The notes: generated from the sequence alone by a model not told the origin. A stretch of DNA of 64,000 bases from Streptosporangium carneum (GCF_027922005.1 NZ_BSEV01000013.1:1384-65383); one strand, 5' to 3'. Shown: positions 24,437-34,800, numbered from the stretch's first letter. A program made the numbers and translations.

Positions 24437-24913
24437 ATGAGCAAGATCCGCACTCTTCTCGTGGGCACCGCTCTCGCCGGTTCGCTCGCCGCGGGCCTCA
24501 CCGCCACCCCCGCCCAGGCCGCGACCGGAGCCGCGCAGGGGAGCGCGATCTCGGCCCAGGGGGCGCAGGGGTTCACCAAGCACTTCTTCGGCCCCTACTA
24601 CTCGCGTTTCGGCGGCGGCGAGAGCTTCGGCGGGCGCTCCTCCTTCAAGGGGTACTGGTACAACGACCACGGTCGCTACTGGTTCTTCGGCGACCTGACC
24701 GACCGGGACCACGACCGCGAGTACAGCTACGTGTGGTTCAAGTGGCACGACAACTCCGGCAGCCACGTCAAGGTCTACAAGACCTTCGGCGGCCTGCACT
24801 TCGACAGGTTCGGCGGCTTCCGCAAGAGCAACGGCTTCGACGACTTCAAGATCCGCGTCTGCGAGGGCGACGGCAAGTTCGACGACTGCGGCTCCTGGGG
24901 CGACGCCTTCTGA
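24437..24913 (+). CDS. Small secreted protein, function unknown
   Basis: This 158-residue protein has a clear Sec signal peptide: KIR, a hydrophobic core and the cleavage site AQA-A at about residues 28-32. The mature part is rich in aromatic residues, glycine and aspartate (HFFGPYYSRFGGG, GRYWFFGDL), suggests a beta-sheet fold, and has two cysteines near the C-terminus that could form a disulfide. A strong ribosome binding site caggagga precedes it, and a small 7-bp hairpin (24401-24418) lies in its leader. I do not recognise a named family. Confidence 0.8.
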   Translation: MSKIRTLLVGTALAGSLAAGLTATPAQAATGAAQGSAISAQGAQGFTKHFFGPYYSRFGGGESFGGRSSFKGYWYNDHGRYWFFGDLTDRDHDREYSYVWFKWHDNSGSHVKVYKTFGGLHFDRFGGFRKSNGFDDFKIRVCEGDGKFDDCGSWGDAF

Positions 24914-24964
24914 TCGCGCCGCCTTCTGATTGCGCCGCCTGCGGCGTCGCGGGCCCTGCTTATT

Positions 24965-25076
24965 TGCGACGCCTGGCGGCGTCGCGGGCTTGGGCGCTTT
25001 CGGGTCGGTGTCTTCCCTCGTCACTCCGTCGCTTCGCTCCTGCGTTCCTCAGTCCAGACACCGACGCGCCCAAGCC
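24965..25076. repeat. Dispersed palindromic repeat, copy A
   Basis: About 112 bp. It opens with a small palindrome GCGACGCC-TGGC-GGCGTCGC, then a left arm GGCTTGGGCG...GTCGGTGTCT, a central CTCGTCACTCCGTCGCT core and a right arm AGACACCGACGCGCCCAAGC that is the inverted complement of the left. Copies recur at 36434-36718. It lies just downstream of the secreted protein gene. It has no coding sign beyond chance frames. Confidence 0.85.
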
Positions 25077-25322
25077 GACAACCAGTCCCACCCGGTGGAG
25101 ATGAGCCGGGTCCCTGGTAGGACACCGGCGGGGCCGGGGGTGAGGAGCGCAGGCGGGGTCCCGGCGCCGTTCGCGCGTTGTGAGAAGTCCTTCGACGACC
25201 AGGTCACAGGTCATCGGAGGGCTTTTCGCGTTGTGTCAGATCTTTACCGTCGGCGCCAGTTGGGGCAGGTGGGGCAGGGTAGATCATCGGTGTCTGGGCA
25301 CGCCGTGCGGTGGGGGTGGGTG
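25077..25322. other. Gap before the sortase-linked surface gene
   Basis: About 245 bp between the repeat and the next gene. I see no gene, clear promoter or stable hairpin here. Part of the 409-bp non-coding interval that begins at 24914. Confidence 0.4.
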
Positions 25323-25829
25323 ATGGGCCTCAGGCGAGACCCCGTGGCGTCGGCCGGAGTCCTGGCGGGCGTCGCGGCGACGTTCGCGTTCGCGGGTGGA
25401 GCCGCCTGGACCGGGGACGTGCGGGTGACGCCGTCGACGGTCCGCCCCGGACAGTCCGTGGACATCTCGGCCGACACCTGCGTCGCCCCGGCGACCGCCT
25501 ACTCGGCGGCGTTCAGCGCGACCTCGGCGCGGCTGAGGGAACGCGCCGACACGATGCGCGGCACCGCCCGCATCAGCTCCCACGCCGCGCCGGGCACCTA
25601 CGCCATCACCGTCCGCTGCGTCAGGGGCGGCCCGTACAACGGCACCTTCGTCGTCGACGACCTCCATCCGACGACCGCTCCCGACACCGGGGGAGGCGGC
25701 CTCGCGACGGGGGTCTCCGACGGAGCCGCGCGCACGGCCTGGCTCTTCGCGGCGCTGGCCATGGTCGTCACGGCGCTGGGGGCGGGGCTCGCGCTGACAC
25801 GCGGGCGTCGCGGGTGGGGCGATCACTAG
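25323..25829 (+). CDS. Secreted surface protein next to sortase
   Basis: This 168-residue protein has an N-terminal signal or anchor (about residues 8-28), an extracellular Ig-like or beta-rich part with two cysteines (DTCVAPATA and VRCVRGG), a threonine/proline/glycine linker TTAPDTGGGG, a C-terminal membrane helix and a basic tail RGRRGWGDH. The APDTG followed by helix and arginines resembles a sortase sorting signal, although it is not a canonical LPXTG. A sortase gene starts 6 bases after its stop. The start could also be GTG 25305 or 25320. Confidence 0.75.
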   Translation: MGLRRDPVASAGVLAGVAATFAFAGGAAWTGDVRVTPSTVRPGQSVDISADTCVAPATAYSAAFSATSARLRERADTMRGTARISSHAAPGTYAITVRCVRGGPYNGTFVVDDLHPTTAPDTGGGGLATGVSDGAARTAWLFAALAMVVTALGAGLALTRGRRGWGDH

Positions 25830-25920
25830 ACCTCCGTGCCCGCAGGGGACCGCTCGCGCGGATCATCGGCGGGACCGCGCTTCCTGCGGGCACGGATCCA
25901 TCCTGTTCGCCCGCGCCCTG

Positions 25921-26574
25921 GTGTGCCTCACCCTGGTCGCGGGCTGCGGCGCACCGCCCCCGAGGGCGTCAGGAGGCGCTTCCGGCGAGCAGGGGCGAGA
26001 ACGCCCTGTGGGCGCCGACGCGGGCGTCTCGCCGGACCTCGCGGGACTCGGTGGCCCGGGCTGGCCCGCGCCGCTCTCGCGGGACCTGGGCCGCGCGGAG
26101 CCGACGCGTGTCGTGATCCCCCGCATCGGGGTGAACGCCCCGCTCGTGGTGCTCGGGATCGAGGACGACGGCGGGCTCGCCGTGCCGCCCCTCGACCACG
26201 CCGACGCCGCGGGCTGGTACGGCCTCGGCCCGACCCCGGGGGAGCGCGGTTCCGCGGTCGTCGTCGGCCACCTCGACACCCGGACGGGGCCCGCGGTCTT
26301 CGCCAGGCTCGGCGAGCTCGAGGCGGGGGACTCCGTCGGGGTGGTCCGCGCCGACGGCACCGTGGCCGTCTTCGTGGTCGAGCGTCTTGAGCAGGCTCCC
26401 AAGGACCGCTTCCCCGCCGACCGGGTGTACGGTCCGACCGACGGGCGGCGGCTCAGGCTCGTCACCTGTGGCGGCAGCTTCGACCAGGCGAGACGGTCCT
26501 ACGACGACAACGTGATCGTCCACGCGCTGTACCGGGCGGGGTATCTCGTCTCGGATCTGCGGTATTCTGAGTAG
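25921..26574 (+). CDS. Class E/F-like sortase, 5' end probably frameshifted
   Basis: The 217 residues read here include a full sortase barrel: PTRVVIPRIGVNAPL at the start of the domain, catalytic histidine in VVVGHLDTRTG (about residue 117), and catalytic cysteine in LVTCGGSFD (about residue 183) with downstream arginines. The enzyme transfers sorted surface proteins to the envelope; the preceding gene is the likely substrate. From the GTG at 25921 the signal segment is cut short (CLTLVAGCG). A better start, GTG 25836, is in another frame. The switch is at a tandem ATCCATCC (25896-25903): removing one ATCC would restore one reading frame with a proper basic and hydrophobic leader. Confidence 0.75.
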   Translation: MCLTLVAGCGAPPPRASGGASGEQGRERPVGADAGVSPDLAGLGGPGWPAPLSRDLGRAEPTRVVIPRIGVNAPLVVLGIEDDGGLAVPPLDHADAAGWYGLGPTPGERGSAVVVGHLDTRTGPAVFARLGELEAGDSVGVVRADGTVAVFVVERLEQAPKDRFPADRVYGPTDGRRLRLVTCGGSFDQARRSYDDNVIVHALYRAGYLVSDLRYSE

Positions 26575-26759
26575 CGGTTGTGTCAAGGTGCCGGCCGTCT
26601 GTTTCGCATTCTCTCGCCCGGTGCCGTACACTCCTTCTTCGGTTCACTATGACCATTGCGCATCGGCGGTGTCGCAACCGCCGCTCTCATCGAAGCGCTG
26701 GGTCGCGGCTGCTTAGTGTTCCGAAGCCTCAGACGACCGATCAGTGAAACGCGAGGGAC

Positions 26760-26981
26760 ATGGCCAAGAAAGACGGCGCCATCGAGATCGAGGGCACTGT
26801 GGTTGAGTCGCTCCCGAACGCGATGTTCCGGGTGCAGCTCGATAACGGCCATAAGGTCCTGGCCCACATCAGCGGGCGGATGCGGATGCACTACATCCGA
26901 ATCCTTCCTGACGACAGGGTTGTCGTCGAACTGAGCCCCTACGACCTCAGTCGTGGGCGGATCGTCTACCGATACAAATAA
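26760..26981 (+). CDS. infA: Translation initiation factor IF-1
   Basis: IF-1 (73 residues) is an OB-fold protein that occupies the A site in initiation. It starts [20 protein letters not shown] and ends [10 protein letters not shown]. The 185 bp upstream contain a -10-like TACACT (26627-26632) but no convincing -35. It opens the alpha cluster after the accessory insert. Confidence 0.98.
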   Translation: MAKKDGAIEIEGTVVESLPNAMFRVQLDNGHKVLAHISGRMRMHYIRILPDDRVVVELSPYDLSRGRIVYRYK

Positions 26982-27005
26982 GCGTCTGAGGGACGAATAA
27001 GGACT

Positions 27006-27119
27006 ATGAAGGTCAAGCCGAGCGTCAAGAAGATCTGCGACAAGTGCAAGGTGATCCGCCGGCACGGTCGCGTCATGGTGATCTGCGACAACCTGCGCCA
27101 CAAGCAGCGTCAGGGCTAG
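27006..27119 (+). CDS. rpmJ: 50S ribosomal protein L36, zinc type
   Basis: A 37-residue protein starting [17 protein letters not shown] and ending LRHKQRQG. The zinc ligands C-x2-C, C and H are intact (CDKC, ICD and RHK), the zinc-containing form. The gene is short and easily missed. A ribosome binding site-like aataagga precedes it. Confidence 0.97.
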   Translation: MKVKPSVKKICDKCKVIRRHGRVMVICDNLRHKQRQG

Positions 27120-27329
27120 TCACAGCAAACAGGTCCGCAAGGAGTCCGCACATCGGTGGCGGACTCGACCTATGTCGGGCCACAAAGTAATCGCGCTCCA
27201 CACCTGCGCAGGCGGCCTCGGCCGTACCCCGCAGGAGACCCCCGGTCGGAGGCCGGGGCCCTCACCCCGGGCATGGGGAGGGGACGTGAGGCGTAGGACC
27301 TCCGCCACAACGAAGGAGAATGCCCGACC

Positions 27330-27710
27330 ATGGCTCGCCTGGTTGGCGTCGACCTCCCCCGCGACAAGCGGCTGGAGATCGCTCTCACCTACATTTACGG
27401 AATCGGCCGCACCCGCGCGCTCGAGACCCTCAAGGCCACCGGCGTGAACGGCGACCTGCGGGTCCACCAGCTCACGGACGAAGAGCTGGTGCCGCTGCGC
27501 GACTACATCGAGGCCAACTTCAAGATCGAAGGTGACCTCCGTCGCGAGGTCCAGGCCGACATCCGTCGCAAGATCGAGATTCAGTGCTACCAGGGCATCC
27601 GGCACCGCCGTGGCCTTCCCGTGCACGGTCAGCGCACGCAGACCAACGCGCGTACCCGCAAGGGCAAGAAGAAGACCGTGGCCGGCAAGAAGAAGCCCGG
27701 TAAGAAGTAG
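27330..27710 (+). CDS. rpsM: 30S ribosomal protein S13
   Basis: S13 (126 residues) sits in the 30S head next to S19. It starts [20 protein letters not shown], contains [12 protein letters not shown] and [15 protein letters not shown], and ends in a lysine-rich tail. A 210-bp gap lies before it after rpmJ, holding a G-C-rich imperfect hairpin around 27238-27262. Confidence 0.98.
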   Translation: MARLVGVDLPRDKRLEIALTYIYGIGRTRALETLKATGVNGDLRVHQLTDEELVPLRDYIEANFKIEGDLRREVQADIRRKIEIQCYQGIRHRRGLPVHGQRTQTNARTRKGKKKTVAGKKKPGKK

Positions 27711-27755
27711 TCCGCGTAGCCGCAGGACCGAAGACCTCAGGAGTGAAGGCAAACA

Positions 27756-28160
27756 ATGCCTCCTAAGAGCCGCCAGGGTGCCCCGAAGAAGGTGCGCCGC
27801 AAGGAAAAGAAGAACGTCGCTCACGGGCACGCCCACATCAAGAGCACGTTCAACAACACGATCGTCTCGATCACCGACCCGAACGGGAACGTGATCTCCT
27901 GGGCCAGCGCGGGCCACGTCGGGTTCAAGGGCTCCCGTAAGTCCACCCCGTTCGCCGCGCAGATGGCCGCGGAGAACGCCGCCCGCCGCGCCATGGAGCA
28001 CGGCATGCGCAAGGTCGACGTCTTCGTCAAGGGCCCCGGCTCCGGCCGTGAGACCGCGATCCGTTCGCTTCAGGCGACCGGCCTCGAGGTTGGCTCCATC
28101 CAGGATGTCACCCCCGTGCCGCACAACGGCTGCCGTCCGCCCAAGCGCCGTCGCGTCTGA
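27756..28160 (+). CDS. rpsK: 30S ribosomal protein S11
   Basis: S11 (134 residues) forms part of the 30S platform. It contains [20 protein letters not shown] and ends with [18 protein letters not shown], both diagnostic. It has 45 bases to rpsM and 20 bases to rpsD. Confidence 0.98.
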   Translation: MPPKSRQGAPKKVRRKEKKNVAHGHAHIKSTFNNTIVSITDPNGNVISWASAGHVGFKGSRKSTPFAAQMAAENAARRAMEHGMRKVDVFVKGPGSGRETAIRSLQATGLEVGSIQDVTPVPHNGCRPPKRRRV

Positions 28161-28180
28161 CGCCCAGGAGAAGATAGAAA

Positions 28181-28807
28181 ATGGCTCGTTACACGGGTGC
28201 GGACTGCAAGCTCTGCCGCAGGGAGAAGACCAAGCTCTTCCTCAAGGGCAAGAAGTGCGAGTCCGCGAAGTGCCCCATCGAGATCCGTCCTTACCCGCCG
28301 GGTGAGCACGGCCGCGGCCGTCCCAAGGAGTCTGAGTACCAGCTCCAGCTTCGTGAGAAGCAGAAGACCCGCCGCATCTACGGCGTCCTCGAGAAGCAGT
28401 TCCACAACTACTACGAGGAAGCCAACCGCAAGACCGGCAAGACCGGCGAGAACCTCCTCCAGATCCTGGAGAGCCGTCTCGACAACGTGGTCTACCGCGC
28501 CGGTTTCGCCGAGTCCCGCGACGCCGCCCGCCAGCAGGTGCGCCACGGCCACATCCTGGTGAACGGCAAGAAGGTCGACATCCCGTCGTACCGCGTGCGC
28601 GAGCACGACATCGTCGAGGTCCGCGAGAAGTCGCGCAACCTTCTGCCCTACGAGGTCGCCCGTGCGACCGCGGGTGACAAGACCTACCCGGCGTGGCTGG
28701 GTGTCGTCCCCGACGCCCTGCGCGTCCTGGTCCACCAGCTCCCGGTCCGTCAGCAGATCGACACCCAGGTCCAGGAGCAGCTGATCGTCGAGCTCTACTC
28801 CAAGTAG
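28181..28807 (+). CDS. rpsD: 30S ribosomal protein S4
   Basis: S4 (208 residues) nucleates 30S assembly. It is the zinc-binding form, with four N-terminal cysteines (CKLC, then CESAKC). The S4 RNA-binding domain with [20 protein letters not shown] is complete. In some bacteria S4 autoregulates the alpha operon; a UUCG-capped hairpin lies between it and rpoA. Confidence 0.98.
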   Translation: MARYTGADCKLCRREKTKLFLKGKKCESAKCPIEIRPYPPGEHGRGRPKESEYQLQLREKQKTRRIYGVLEKQFHNYYEEANRKTGKTGENLLQILESRLDNVVYRAGFAESRDAARQQVRHGHILVNGKKVDIPSYRVREHDIVEVREKSRNLLPYEVARATAGDKTYPAWLGVVPDALRVLVHQLPVRQQIDTQVQEQLIVELYSK

Positions 28808-28819
28808 TGGCTCTAGCGG

Positions 28820-28845
28820 GTGCCGTGCGGTTCGCCGTACGGCAC
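28820..28845 (+). promoter_or_regulatory. UUCG-capped hairpin between rpsD and rpoA
   Basis: Arms 28820-28830 and 28835-28845 form an 11-bp stem (one G-U) capped by a TTCG tetraloop, which makes very stable RNA hairpins. T-rich sequence follows loosely (CTGTTGTTCG). It lies 13 bases after the rpsD stop and 60 before rpoA, so it may lower readthrough into rpoA or mark mRNA processing. Confidence 0.65.
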
Positions 28846-28905
28846 CTATGCTGTTGTTCGAGCGACGTCAAATAGCGGGCGTCGCCATGCAATGGGAGAT
28901 CCCAC

Positions 28906-29922
28906 ATGCTGATCGCTCAGCGTCCCACCCTCCTCGAGGAGTCCATCGAGGAGACCCGGTCCAAGTTCATCATCGAGCCGCTGGAGCCGGGCTTCGGCTA
29001 CACCATCGGCAACTCGCTGCGCCGCACGCTGCTGTCGTCCATTCCGGGCGCGGCGGTGACCAGCATCCGCATCGAGGGTGTGCTGCACGAGTTCTCGACC
29101 GTTCCGGGCGTCAAGGAGGATGTCACCGACATCATCCTGAACCTCAAGGAACTGGTCGTCTCCTCCGAGCACGACGAGCCCGTGGTCATGTACCTGCGCA
29201 AGCAGGGCCCCGGTGACGTCACCGCCGCCGACATCGCGCCTCCGGCCGGTGTCGAGGTGCACAACCCCGAGCTGCGCATCGCCACGCTGAACGGCAAGGC
29301 GAAGCTCGAGATGGAGCTGACCGTCGAGCGCGGTCGCGGTTACGTCTCCGCCGCGCAGAACAAGCAGCCCGGCCAGGAGATCGGCCGTATTCCGATCGAC
29401 TCCATCTACTCGCCGGTCCTCAAGGTCACCTACAAGGTCGAGGCGACCCGTGTCGAGCAGCGCACCGACTTCGACCGTCTGATCCTGGACGTCGAGACCA
29501 AGCCGTGCATGAAGCCCCGCGACGCGGTGGCCTCCGCGGGCAAGACCCTCGTCGAGCTGTTCGGCCTGGCCAGGGAGCTCAACGTCGAGGCCGAGGGCAT
29601 CGACATCGGCCCGTCGCCGACGGACGCGGCCCTGGCCGCCGACCTGGCGCTGCCGATCGAGGAGCTGAACCTCACCGTCCGCTCCTACAACTGCCTCAAG
29701 CGCGAGGGCATCCACACCGTGGGTGAGCTCGTGGCCCGCAGCGAGCAGGACCTTCTCGACATAAGGAACTTCGGCGCGAAGTCCATCGAAGAGGTCAAGC
29801 AGAAGCTGCACGAGATGACGCTCGCGCTCAAGGACTCCCCGCCCGGATTCGACCCGAGCGCGGTGGCCGGCGGCGGTTACGACGACGACGACAGCGCCTA
29901 CGTCGAGACCGAGCAGTACTGA
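28906..29922 (+). CDS. rpoA: RNA polymerase alpha subunit
   Basis: The 338-residue alpha subunit dimerises to nucleate RNA polymerase assembly. The N-terminal domain contains [20 protein letters not shown], and the C-terminal DNA- and activator-binding domain contains [19 protein letters not shown] and [14 protein letters not shown]. The tail is acidic and tyrosine-rich, as in streptomycetes. A small 7-bp hairpin (29934-29951) lies between it and rplQ. Confidence 0.99.
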   Translation: MLIAQRPTLLEESIEETRSKFIIEPLEPGFGYTIGNSLRRTLLSSIPGAAVTSIRIEGVLHEFSTVPGVKEDVTDIILNLKELVVSSEHDEPVVMYLRKQGPGDVTAADIAPPAGVEVHNPELRIATLNGKAKLEMELTVERGRGYVSAAQNKQPGQEIGRIPIDSIYSPVLKVTYKVEATRVEQRTDFDRLILDVETKPCMKPRDAVASAGKTLVELFGLARELNVEAEGIDIGPSPTDAALAADLALPIEELNLTVRSYNCLKREGIHTVGELVARSEQDLLDIRNFGAKSIEEVKQKLHEMTLALKDSPPGFDPSAVAGGGYDDDDSAYVETEQY

Positions 29923-30007
29923 TTTTCACTGACGGGGATCCACGGATCCCCGGCCTGACCGCGGTACCTCGTACGGCCGCGGCGGGTTAACTCTCAAGGA
30001 GAACGCA

Positions 30008-30541
30008 ATGCCCAGGCCCACCAAGGGTCCCCGCCTCGGCGGCAGCCCGGCTCACGAGCGGCTGATCCTGGCGAACCTCGCCACCCAGCTGTTCCAGCAC
30101 GGCCGGATCAAGACCACCGAGGCGAAGGCCAAGCGCCTGCGCCCGCTGGCGGAGAAGCTGATCACCAAGGCGAAGAAGGGCGACATGCACAACCGTCGCC
30201 AGGTGCTGACGGTCGTCCGTGACAAGGGCGTCGTCCACCACCTCTTCACCGAGATCGCGCCGACCTTCGCCGAGCGTCCCGGTGGCTACACCCGCATCAC
30301 GAAGATCGGCCTCCGCAAGGGCGACGCCGCCCCCATGGCCGTCATCGAGCTGGTGTCCGAGCCGCTGAACACGGTCACCACCACCCGCCAGGCCCCGGCC
30401 GCCGCCGCTCCCGCCGCCACGGAGGAGCCGAAGGCCGAGGAGACCGCGGAGGTCGCCGAGGAGCAGGAGGCCCCCGAGGCCGCCGCCGAGGAGACCACCG
30501 AGGTCGCCGAGGAGACCGAGGCCAAGAAGGACAACGCCTGA
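30008..30541 (+). CDS. rplQ: 50S ribosomal protein L17 with acidic tail
   Basis: L17 (177 residues). The first 120 residues are the family core ([20 protein letters not shown]). The last 50 or so are an alanine/proline then glutamate-rich acidic tail ([19 protein letters not shown]), which actinobacterial L17 often has. It closes the alpha operon; a strong terminator follows. Confidence 0.97.
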   Translation: MPRPTKGPRLGGSPAHERLILANLATQLFQHGRIKTTEAKAKRLRPLAEKLITKAKKGDMHNRRQVLTVVRDKGVVHHLFTEIAPTFAERPGGYTRITKIGLRKGDAAPMAVIELVSEPLNTVTTTRQAPAAAAPAATEEPKAEETAEVAEEQEAPEAAAEETTEVAEETEAKKDNA

Positions 30542-30557
30542 TCTTCTCAGGCCCTGT

Positions 30558-30600
30558 GAACGGGCCCGGCACCCCTTCGCGGGAGGTGCCGGGCCCGTTC
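30558..30600 (+). terminator. Strong terminator after rplQ
   Basis: A perfect 16-bp stem (30558-30573 with 30585-30600) with an 11-base loop, followed by TCGTTCTCTC. It ends 25 bases before truA, so truA probably depends on partial readthrough or a promoter I cannot place. Confidence 0.85.
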
Positions 30601-30625
30601 TCGTTCTCTCGGGAGGGACGACATC

Positions 30626-31690
30626 GTGGTACGGCTGCGCCTTGACCTCGCCTACGACGGCACCGACTTCTCCGGCTGGGCCAAGCAGCCGGGACGCAGA
30701 ACGGTCCAGGGGGAGATCGAGGAGGCGCTCGGCAAGATCTTCAGGCTTCCGGAACCGCCCGCGCTGACCGTGGCGGGACGGACCGACGCGGGCGTCCACG
30801 CCCGGGGCCAGGTGGCCCACGTGGACCTGGAGGCCGACGCGTTCGGCGTGCTGGAGATCAGGCGTCGCAGGGGAGGGTCCCTCGGTCAGGCCCCGGCCGT
30901 CGAGACCTCTTACCGTGGGACCTCCGCCGGTGACACCTCCCCCGGCGAGACCTCTTCCCGCGAGGCCTCGGTCGGCGGCACCTCCCTGGGCGAGACCTCT
31001 CCCCACGGGGCCTTGGCCGTCGAGGCCCCTCCCGGGGGCGTCCTCGCCGGTGGCCCCGCCGACGCCCCCTCGGAGGCCGGAACGCCGCAGGGCGTCGCCG
31101 AGCGCCTTCCGCTCCTTCTCAAACGGCTCGCCGGGATCCTGCCCCCCGACGTCAGGGTCCACCGCGTCACGACGGCCCCCGAGGGCTTCGACGCCCGCTT
31201 CTCGGCCATGTCACGGCGGTACGCCTACCGGGTCTGCGACGCGCAGGGCGGGGGCGACCCGCTCCGCCGCCACGAGGTCGTCTGGTATCCCCGTCCGCTC
31301 GACCTCGACAGGCTGAACGCGGCCGCCGCCGCGCTGCTGGGCGAGCACGACTTCGCCGCGTTCTGCAAGAAACGCGAGGGCGCGACCACGATCCGCGAGC
31401 TTCAGCGGCTCGACTGGGTCAGGGAGGGAGACCTCCTGGTGGCGACGGTGGTGGCCGACGCCTTCTGCCACTCGATGGTCAGGGCGCTCGTCGGGTCGCT
31501 GCTCCCGGTCGGGGAGGGCCGTCTGCCGGTGGACTGGCCGGGGCAGGTGCTGACGCGGGCCGTACGGGACTCGGGGGTGCACGTCGCGCCCGCGCACGGC
31601 CTCTGTCTGGAGGAGGTGCGCTACCCGGAGGGCGCGGAACTGGCCCGGCGGGCCGCGGAGACCCGCCGGGTGCGCACGCTCGGCGTCTGA
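30626..31690 (+). CDS. truA: tRNA pseudouridine synthase A with internal insertion
   Basis: TruA makes pseudouridine at positions 38-40 of the tRNA anticodon arm. At 354 residues it is longer than the usual 250-290. The catalytic aspartate is D54 in [12 protein letters not shown], and [18 protein letters not shown] and [11 protein letters not shown] match the core. Residues about 80-155 are an added low-complexity run of threonine, serine, glycine and glutamate with repeated TSxGETS-like units (DNA about 30900-31050). Because it lies in a loop between core blocks, the enzyme may still be active. It starts at GTG. Confidence 0.92.
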   Translation: MVRLRLDLAYDGTDFSGWAKQPGRRTVQGEIEEALGKIFRLPEPPALTVAGRTDAGVHARGQVAHVDLEADAFGVLEIRRRRGGSLGQAPAVETSYRGTSAGDTSPGETSSREASVGGTSLGETSPHGALAVEAPPGGVLAGGPADAPSEAGTPQGVAERLPLLLKRLAGILPPDVRVHRVTTAPEGFDARFSAMSRRYAYRVCDAQGGGDPLRRHEVVWYPRPLDLDRLNAAAAALLGEHDFAAFCKKREGATTIRELQRLDWVREGDLLVATVVADAFCHSMVRALVGSLLPVGEGRLPVDWPGQVLTRAVRDSGVHVAPAHGLCLEEVRYPEGAELARRAAETRRVRTLGV

Positions 31691-31769
31691 GGAGCGCGCT
31701 TGCCGGGCGGGACGGTGAGGCCGGGGCCGCCCGCGAGGGCGTTCGGTCCGGCCTGTCGCCGACGCTCGT

Positions 31770-31806
31770 CCGGGAGGGGCCTCACGTGGCAGGTGTCAGG
31801 CCCCCC
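31770..31806. terminator. Imperfect hairpin between convergent truA and the minus-strand gene
   Basis: CCGGGAGGGGCCT pairs imperfectly with AGGCCCCCCGG across a 13-base loop, with a bulge. Its place between convergent genes suits a bidirectional terminator, but the stem is not perfect. Confidence 0.4.
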
Positions 31807-31823
31807 GGCGCGCGACTCTCGGG

Positions 31824-34800
31824 TCAGCCCGTCACGCGGCGTTCGACGACCTTGGCGGTCTCGTCCCTGAAGGCGCCGCTGACCTTGCCGAGGGTCTTCT
31901 CCTTCGCCGTCGGGGTGTGGCCGTCGCTGAAGGTGGCGTAGCTGAAGACGATGTAGCGGCCCCACACCAGGCCCGCCGCGTAGCCGCCCGCGATGTGGAC
32001 GCGTTCGGCCCCGCTGCCCGGAGTCCCCTGCAGGCCCCTGAACCACAGGTTGCTGCCCAGGTTCTTGGCCCGGTCGACCTCCACGGCCGACTGCAGGCTG
32101 GGCATGACCGCGATTCCCGTGGTCACGGCGTACTTCCGCTTGCTGTCGACGTACGTGGCCCGCAGCACCCTGCGGCAGTCCTGGCCGGTCAGCGTGCTGG
32201 CGAACCTGCCCGCGGCCGCCTCGTCGCACTTCTGGGTGACGTCGGTCTTGACCCGGACGAACGTGCCTCCGGCCAGGGTCACCTTCTTGGTGAAGGCGTC
32301 CTCCACCGTCATCTTGCCCGGGTCGGTCTTCTCGGAGTTGAGGATCTCCGTGTTGACCGGGTCGGGCTCGGGGAGGCTTCCCGGGTCCTCCGTGGGGTCG
32401 ATGGCCTCGGAAGTGGGGATCGGGGCCTCCGCGCTGGCCGACCTCTTCGCGCTGAACGACTGGTAGGCGAAGAAGGCGCCGGTGCCGGTGCCGCCGACCA
32501 CGAGTGTCACCACGGCCGCGATCAGGATGGTGTTGCCCCGCTTACGGGGCGGTGGGGCGGCGGGGGCGGGCGGCAGCTCGTGCACCACCGCCGACGGCGG
32601 GGTGAACGGACCACGCGGCACCACCTCGCCGGACGTGGCGGGGGGAGCGGGCAGGGGCTGGGTTCTTCTCCCTACGGCGGGCGGGAACGGTGAGGAGACC
32701 ACCGGTATGCCTCCGGGCGGGGTCGGCTGGTCGCCCGACTCGGGAAGGGACGAGGGGGCGTCGGGCTCGGCGGGGCGTGAGAGGAAGGCGGGAGGGGCCG
32801 GGAGGCGCTGCGTCGTCTCGGAGAGCGGCGCGGAGGCGTGCGTGACCTGCTCGGCGGAGGACGCGGGCGTCGGGGAGGACGCTTCCTGCGCGACAGGCGT
32901 GGAGCCGCCCTGCTGGGCGGCCTCCGGCGGGTGTCCCGCGCCCTGCGTGGGCCCTTCGCCCGAGGGGTGACCCGTTCCCGGCGAAGGCGGGGCCGCCGGG
33001 CCATGAGGGTGTCCGAGGTCGGGGGAGGAAGCCGGGGCGTGTTCCTGGCCGGCTGACGGCGCGGGGGCCGGGTGGCGCCCCGGGGCGTGCGCCTGCGCCT
33101 GCCCGCTCTCCGCGGACGGCACGGGAGCGGGGCCGTACGCGCCCGGTTCCACGGGCGACGTCACGTCGGCGGTGTGCACGGCTCTTTCCGACGGGGGCGC
33201 GGACGGGGCGTACCCGGCCGAGGAGGCCGCAGAGGAGGTTGCGGTGTGCGCGCCGGGCTCGGAGGCCCGCGCGAGGTCGGCCCGCTCCTGAGGAGCCGGT
33301 ACGGCGGGTCCGTTCGCACGGACGTTGACGGTGTTCTCCGCCGGAGCGTCGTCGTGGACCGTGGACGGCGGCCAGACGGGGACGTCGCCGGATTCGCCGG
33401 GCCTGCCCGTCGTCTCCTCCCCGTCGGACCAGACCGGTTCCCCGGTGGCCGCGGGCCACTGGGGAGCGCTGTGCGCGTCTGGCCCAGAGGACGGCCACAC
33501 CTGCATGCCCGCCGCGGCCGCGGTGAAGGCCGGGGGCGGCTGCCACGGCGGCGCCCCCGGGACGATCGGCGCCGTGGACGGCGGGGTGTCGGGCTGGAGG
33601 GGGCCTGCGGGCACGGGACGGTCCGCGCCGGTGGACGGGATCGCCCACGGCGGCGTTCCCGAGGGCCCGTCGTGGACGGGCCGGGCTTCCGAGGGGCCGC
33701 CGGGAACGGGCGGAGCACCCCACGCCGGTCCTGGCTGCCCGGTGGGCAGGGGCGGGGCGTTCCATCCTGGCCCGGAGGGGACGCCGGGTCCGGAGGGGAC
33801 GCCGGGTCCGGACGAGGTCCACGGCGGCTGGGCCGACGGGTCGCCGGAGGATTCGCTCCACGGCGGCGCGGTCTGCCCCGCAGGGGCAGGAGGAACCCAC
33901 GGCGGCGGACCCTGTCCCTGAGGGATGGGCGGGACCCACGGCGGAGAAGCCTGTCCCTCGGGGACGGGGGCGCCCCATGACGGCGGAGCCTGTCCTTCGG
34001 GGGCGGCCCACGGCGGCGGAGCCGACGGGTCGGCCGGGGAGGTCGATCCGTTCCACGGCGGCACGGCCGGTCCGTCCGCCGGAGAAGGCGTCGAAGGAGG
34101 AGGGCCCGACGGCTTCTCACCGCTCCGGGAAGGCGCTTCGTGGCCGAGGCCCGCGGAGGCGGGCCACGACGCCCCTGGAGGCATGGGAGGCGGCGGGGAG
34201 TCCGTCCAGGACGGTCCTGCCGACCCCTGCGGGACCGGTGAGGCAGGGAGGGGGAGCTGCCCGGCGGGTTCGCCCTGGGCGGGCGGTGTGTTCCACCCCG
34301 GCCCCGAAGGCTCGCCGGGCGCGGGGGAGCCGGCCCACGGGGGCGCGCCCTGCCCTTCGGGCGTGGTGGGGCCGGTCCACGGCTGTGTGGGCGGTTCGCC
34401 GGGTGCGGGGGAGCCGGTCCACGGAGGCGGGGCCGGGGCGTCGGCCAGGGGAGGGGGAGTCCAGGGCGGCGCGGAGGGGATGTCGGGGGTGGGAGAACCG
34501 CTCCACGGCTGTGCGGGAGGGCCGTCAGGCACGGGGGAGCCGGTCCACGGGGGCGGGGCCGGTTGTCCGTGGGGGGCGGGGCCGCCTGGCCCCGGCCGGC
34601 CGGGGCCGGAAGTCGGGGGGCCGCCGGTCCACGGCGGACTCGGCTCGCCGGGGGCGGGGGTGTCGGACCACGAGATGACGGCGGGCACCACATGGGGGCT
34701 GTCGGCCCATCCCTGTGCCCGGGGCTCCGTCGGCGCGGAGGAGCCGGGCCACTGCCCGGGCGGTGATCCCGGTCCCTGCCCCGCTCCGTGCCCCGCTCCG

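Noticed and set aside
24422..25024. A minus-strand frame sharing the peptide TREDTDP.APKPATPPG with one at 35778-36572
   Set aside because: The similarity comes from the dispersed repeat itself, not from a conserved protein.
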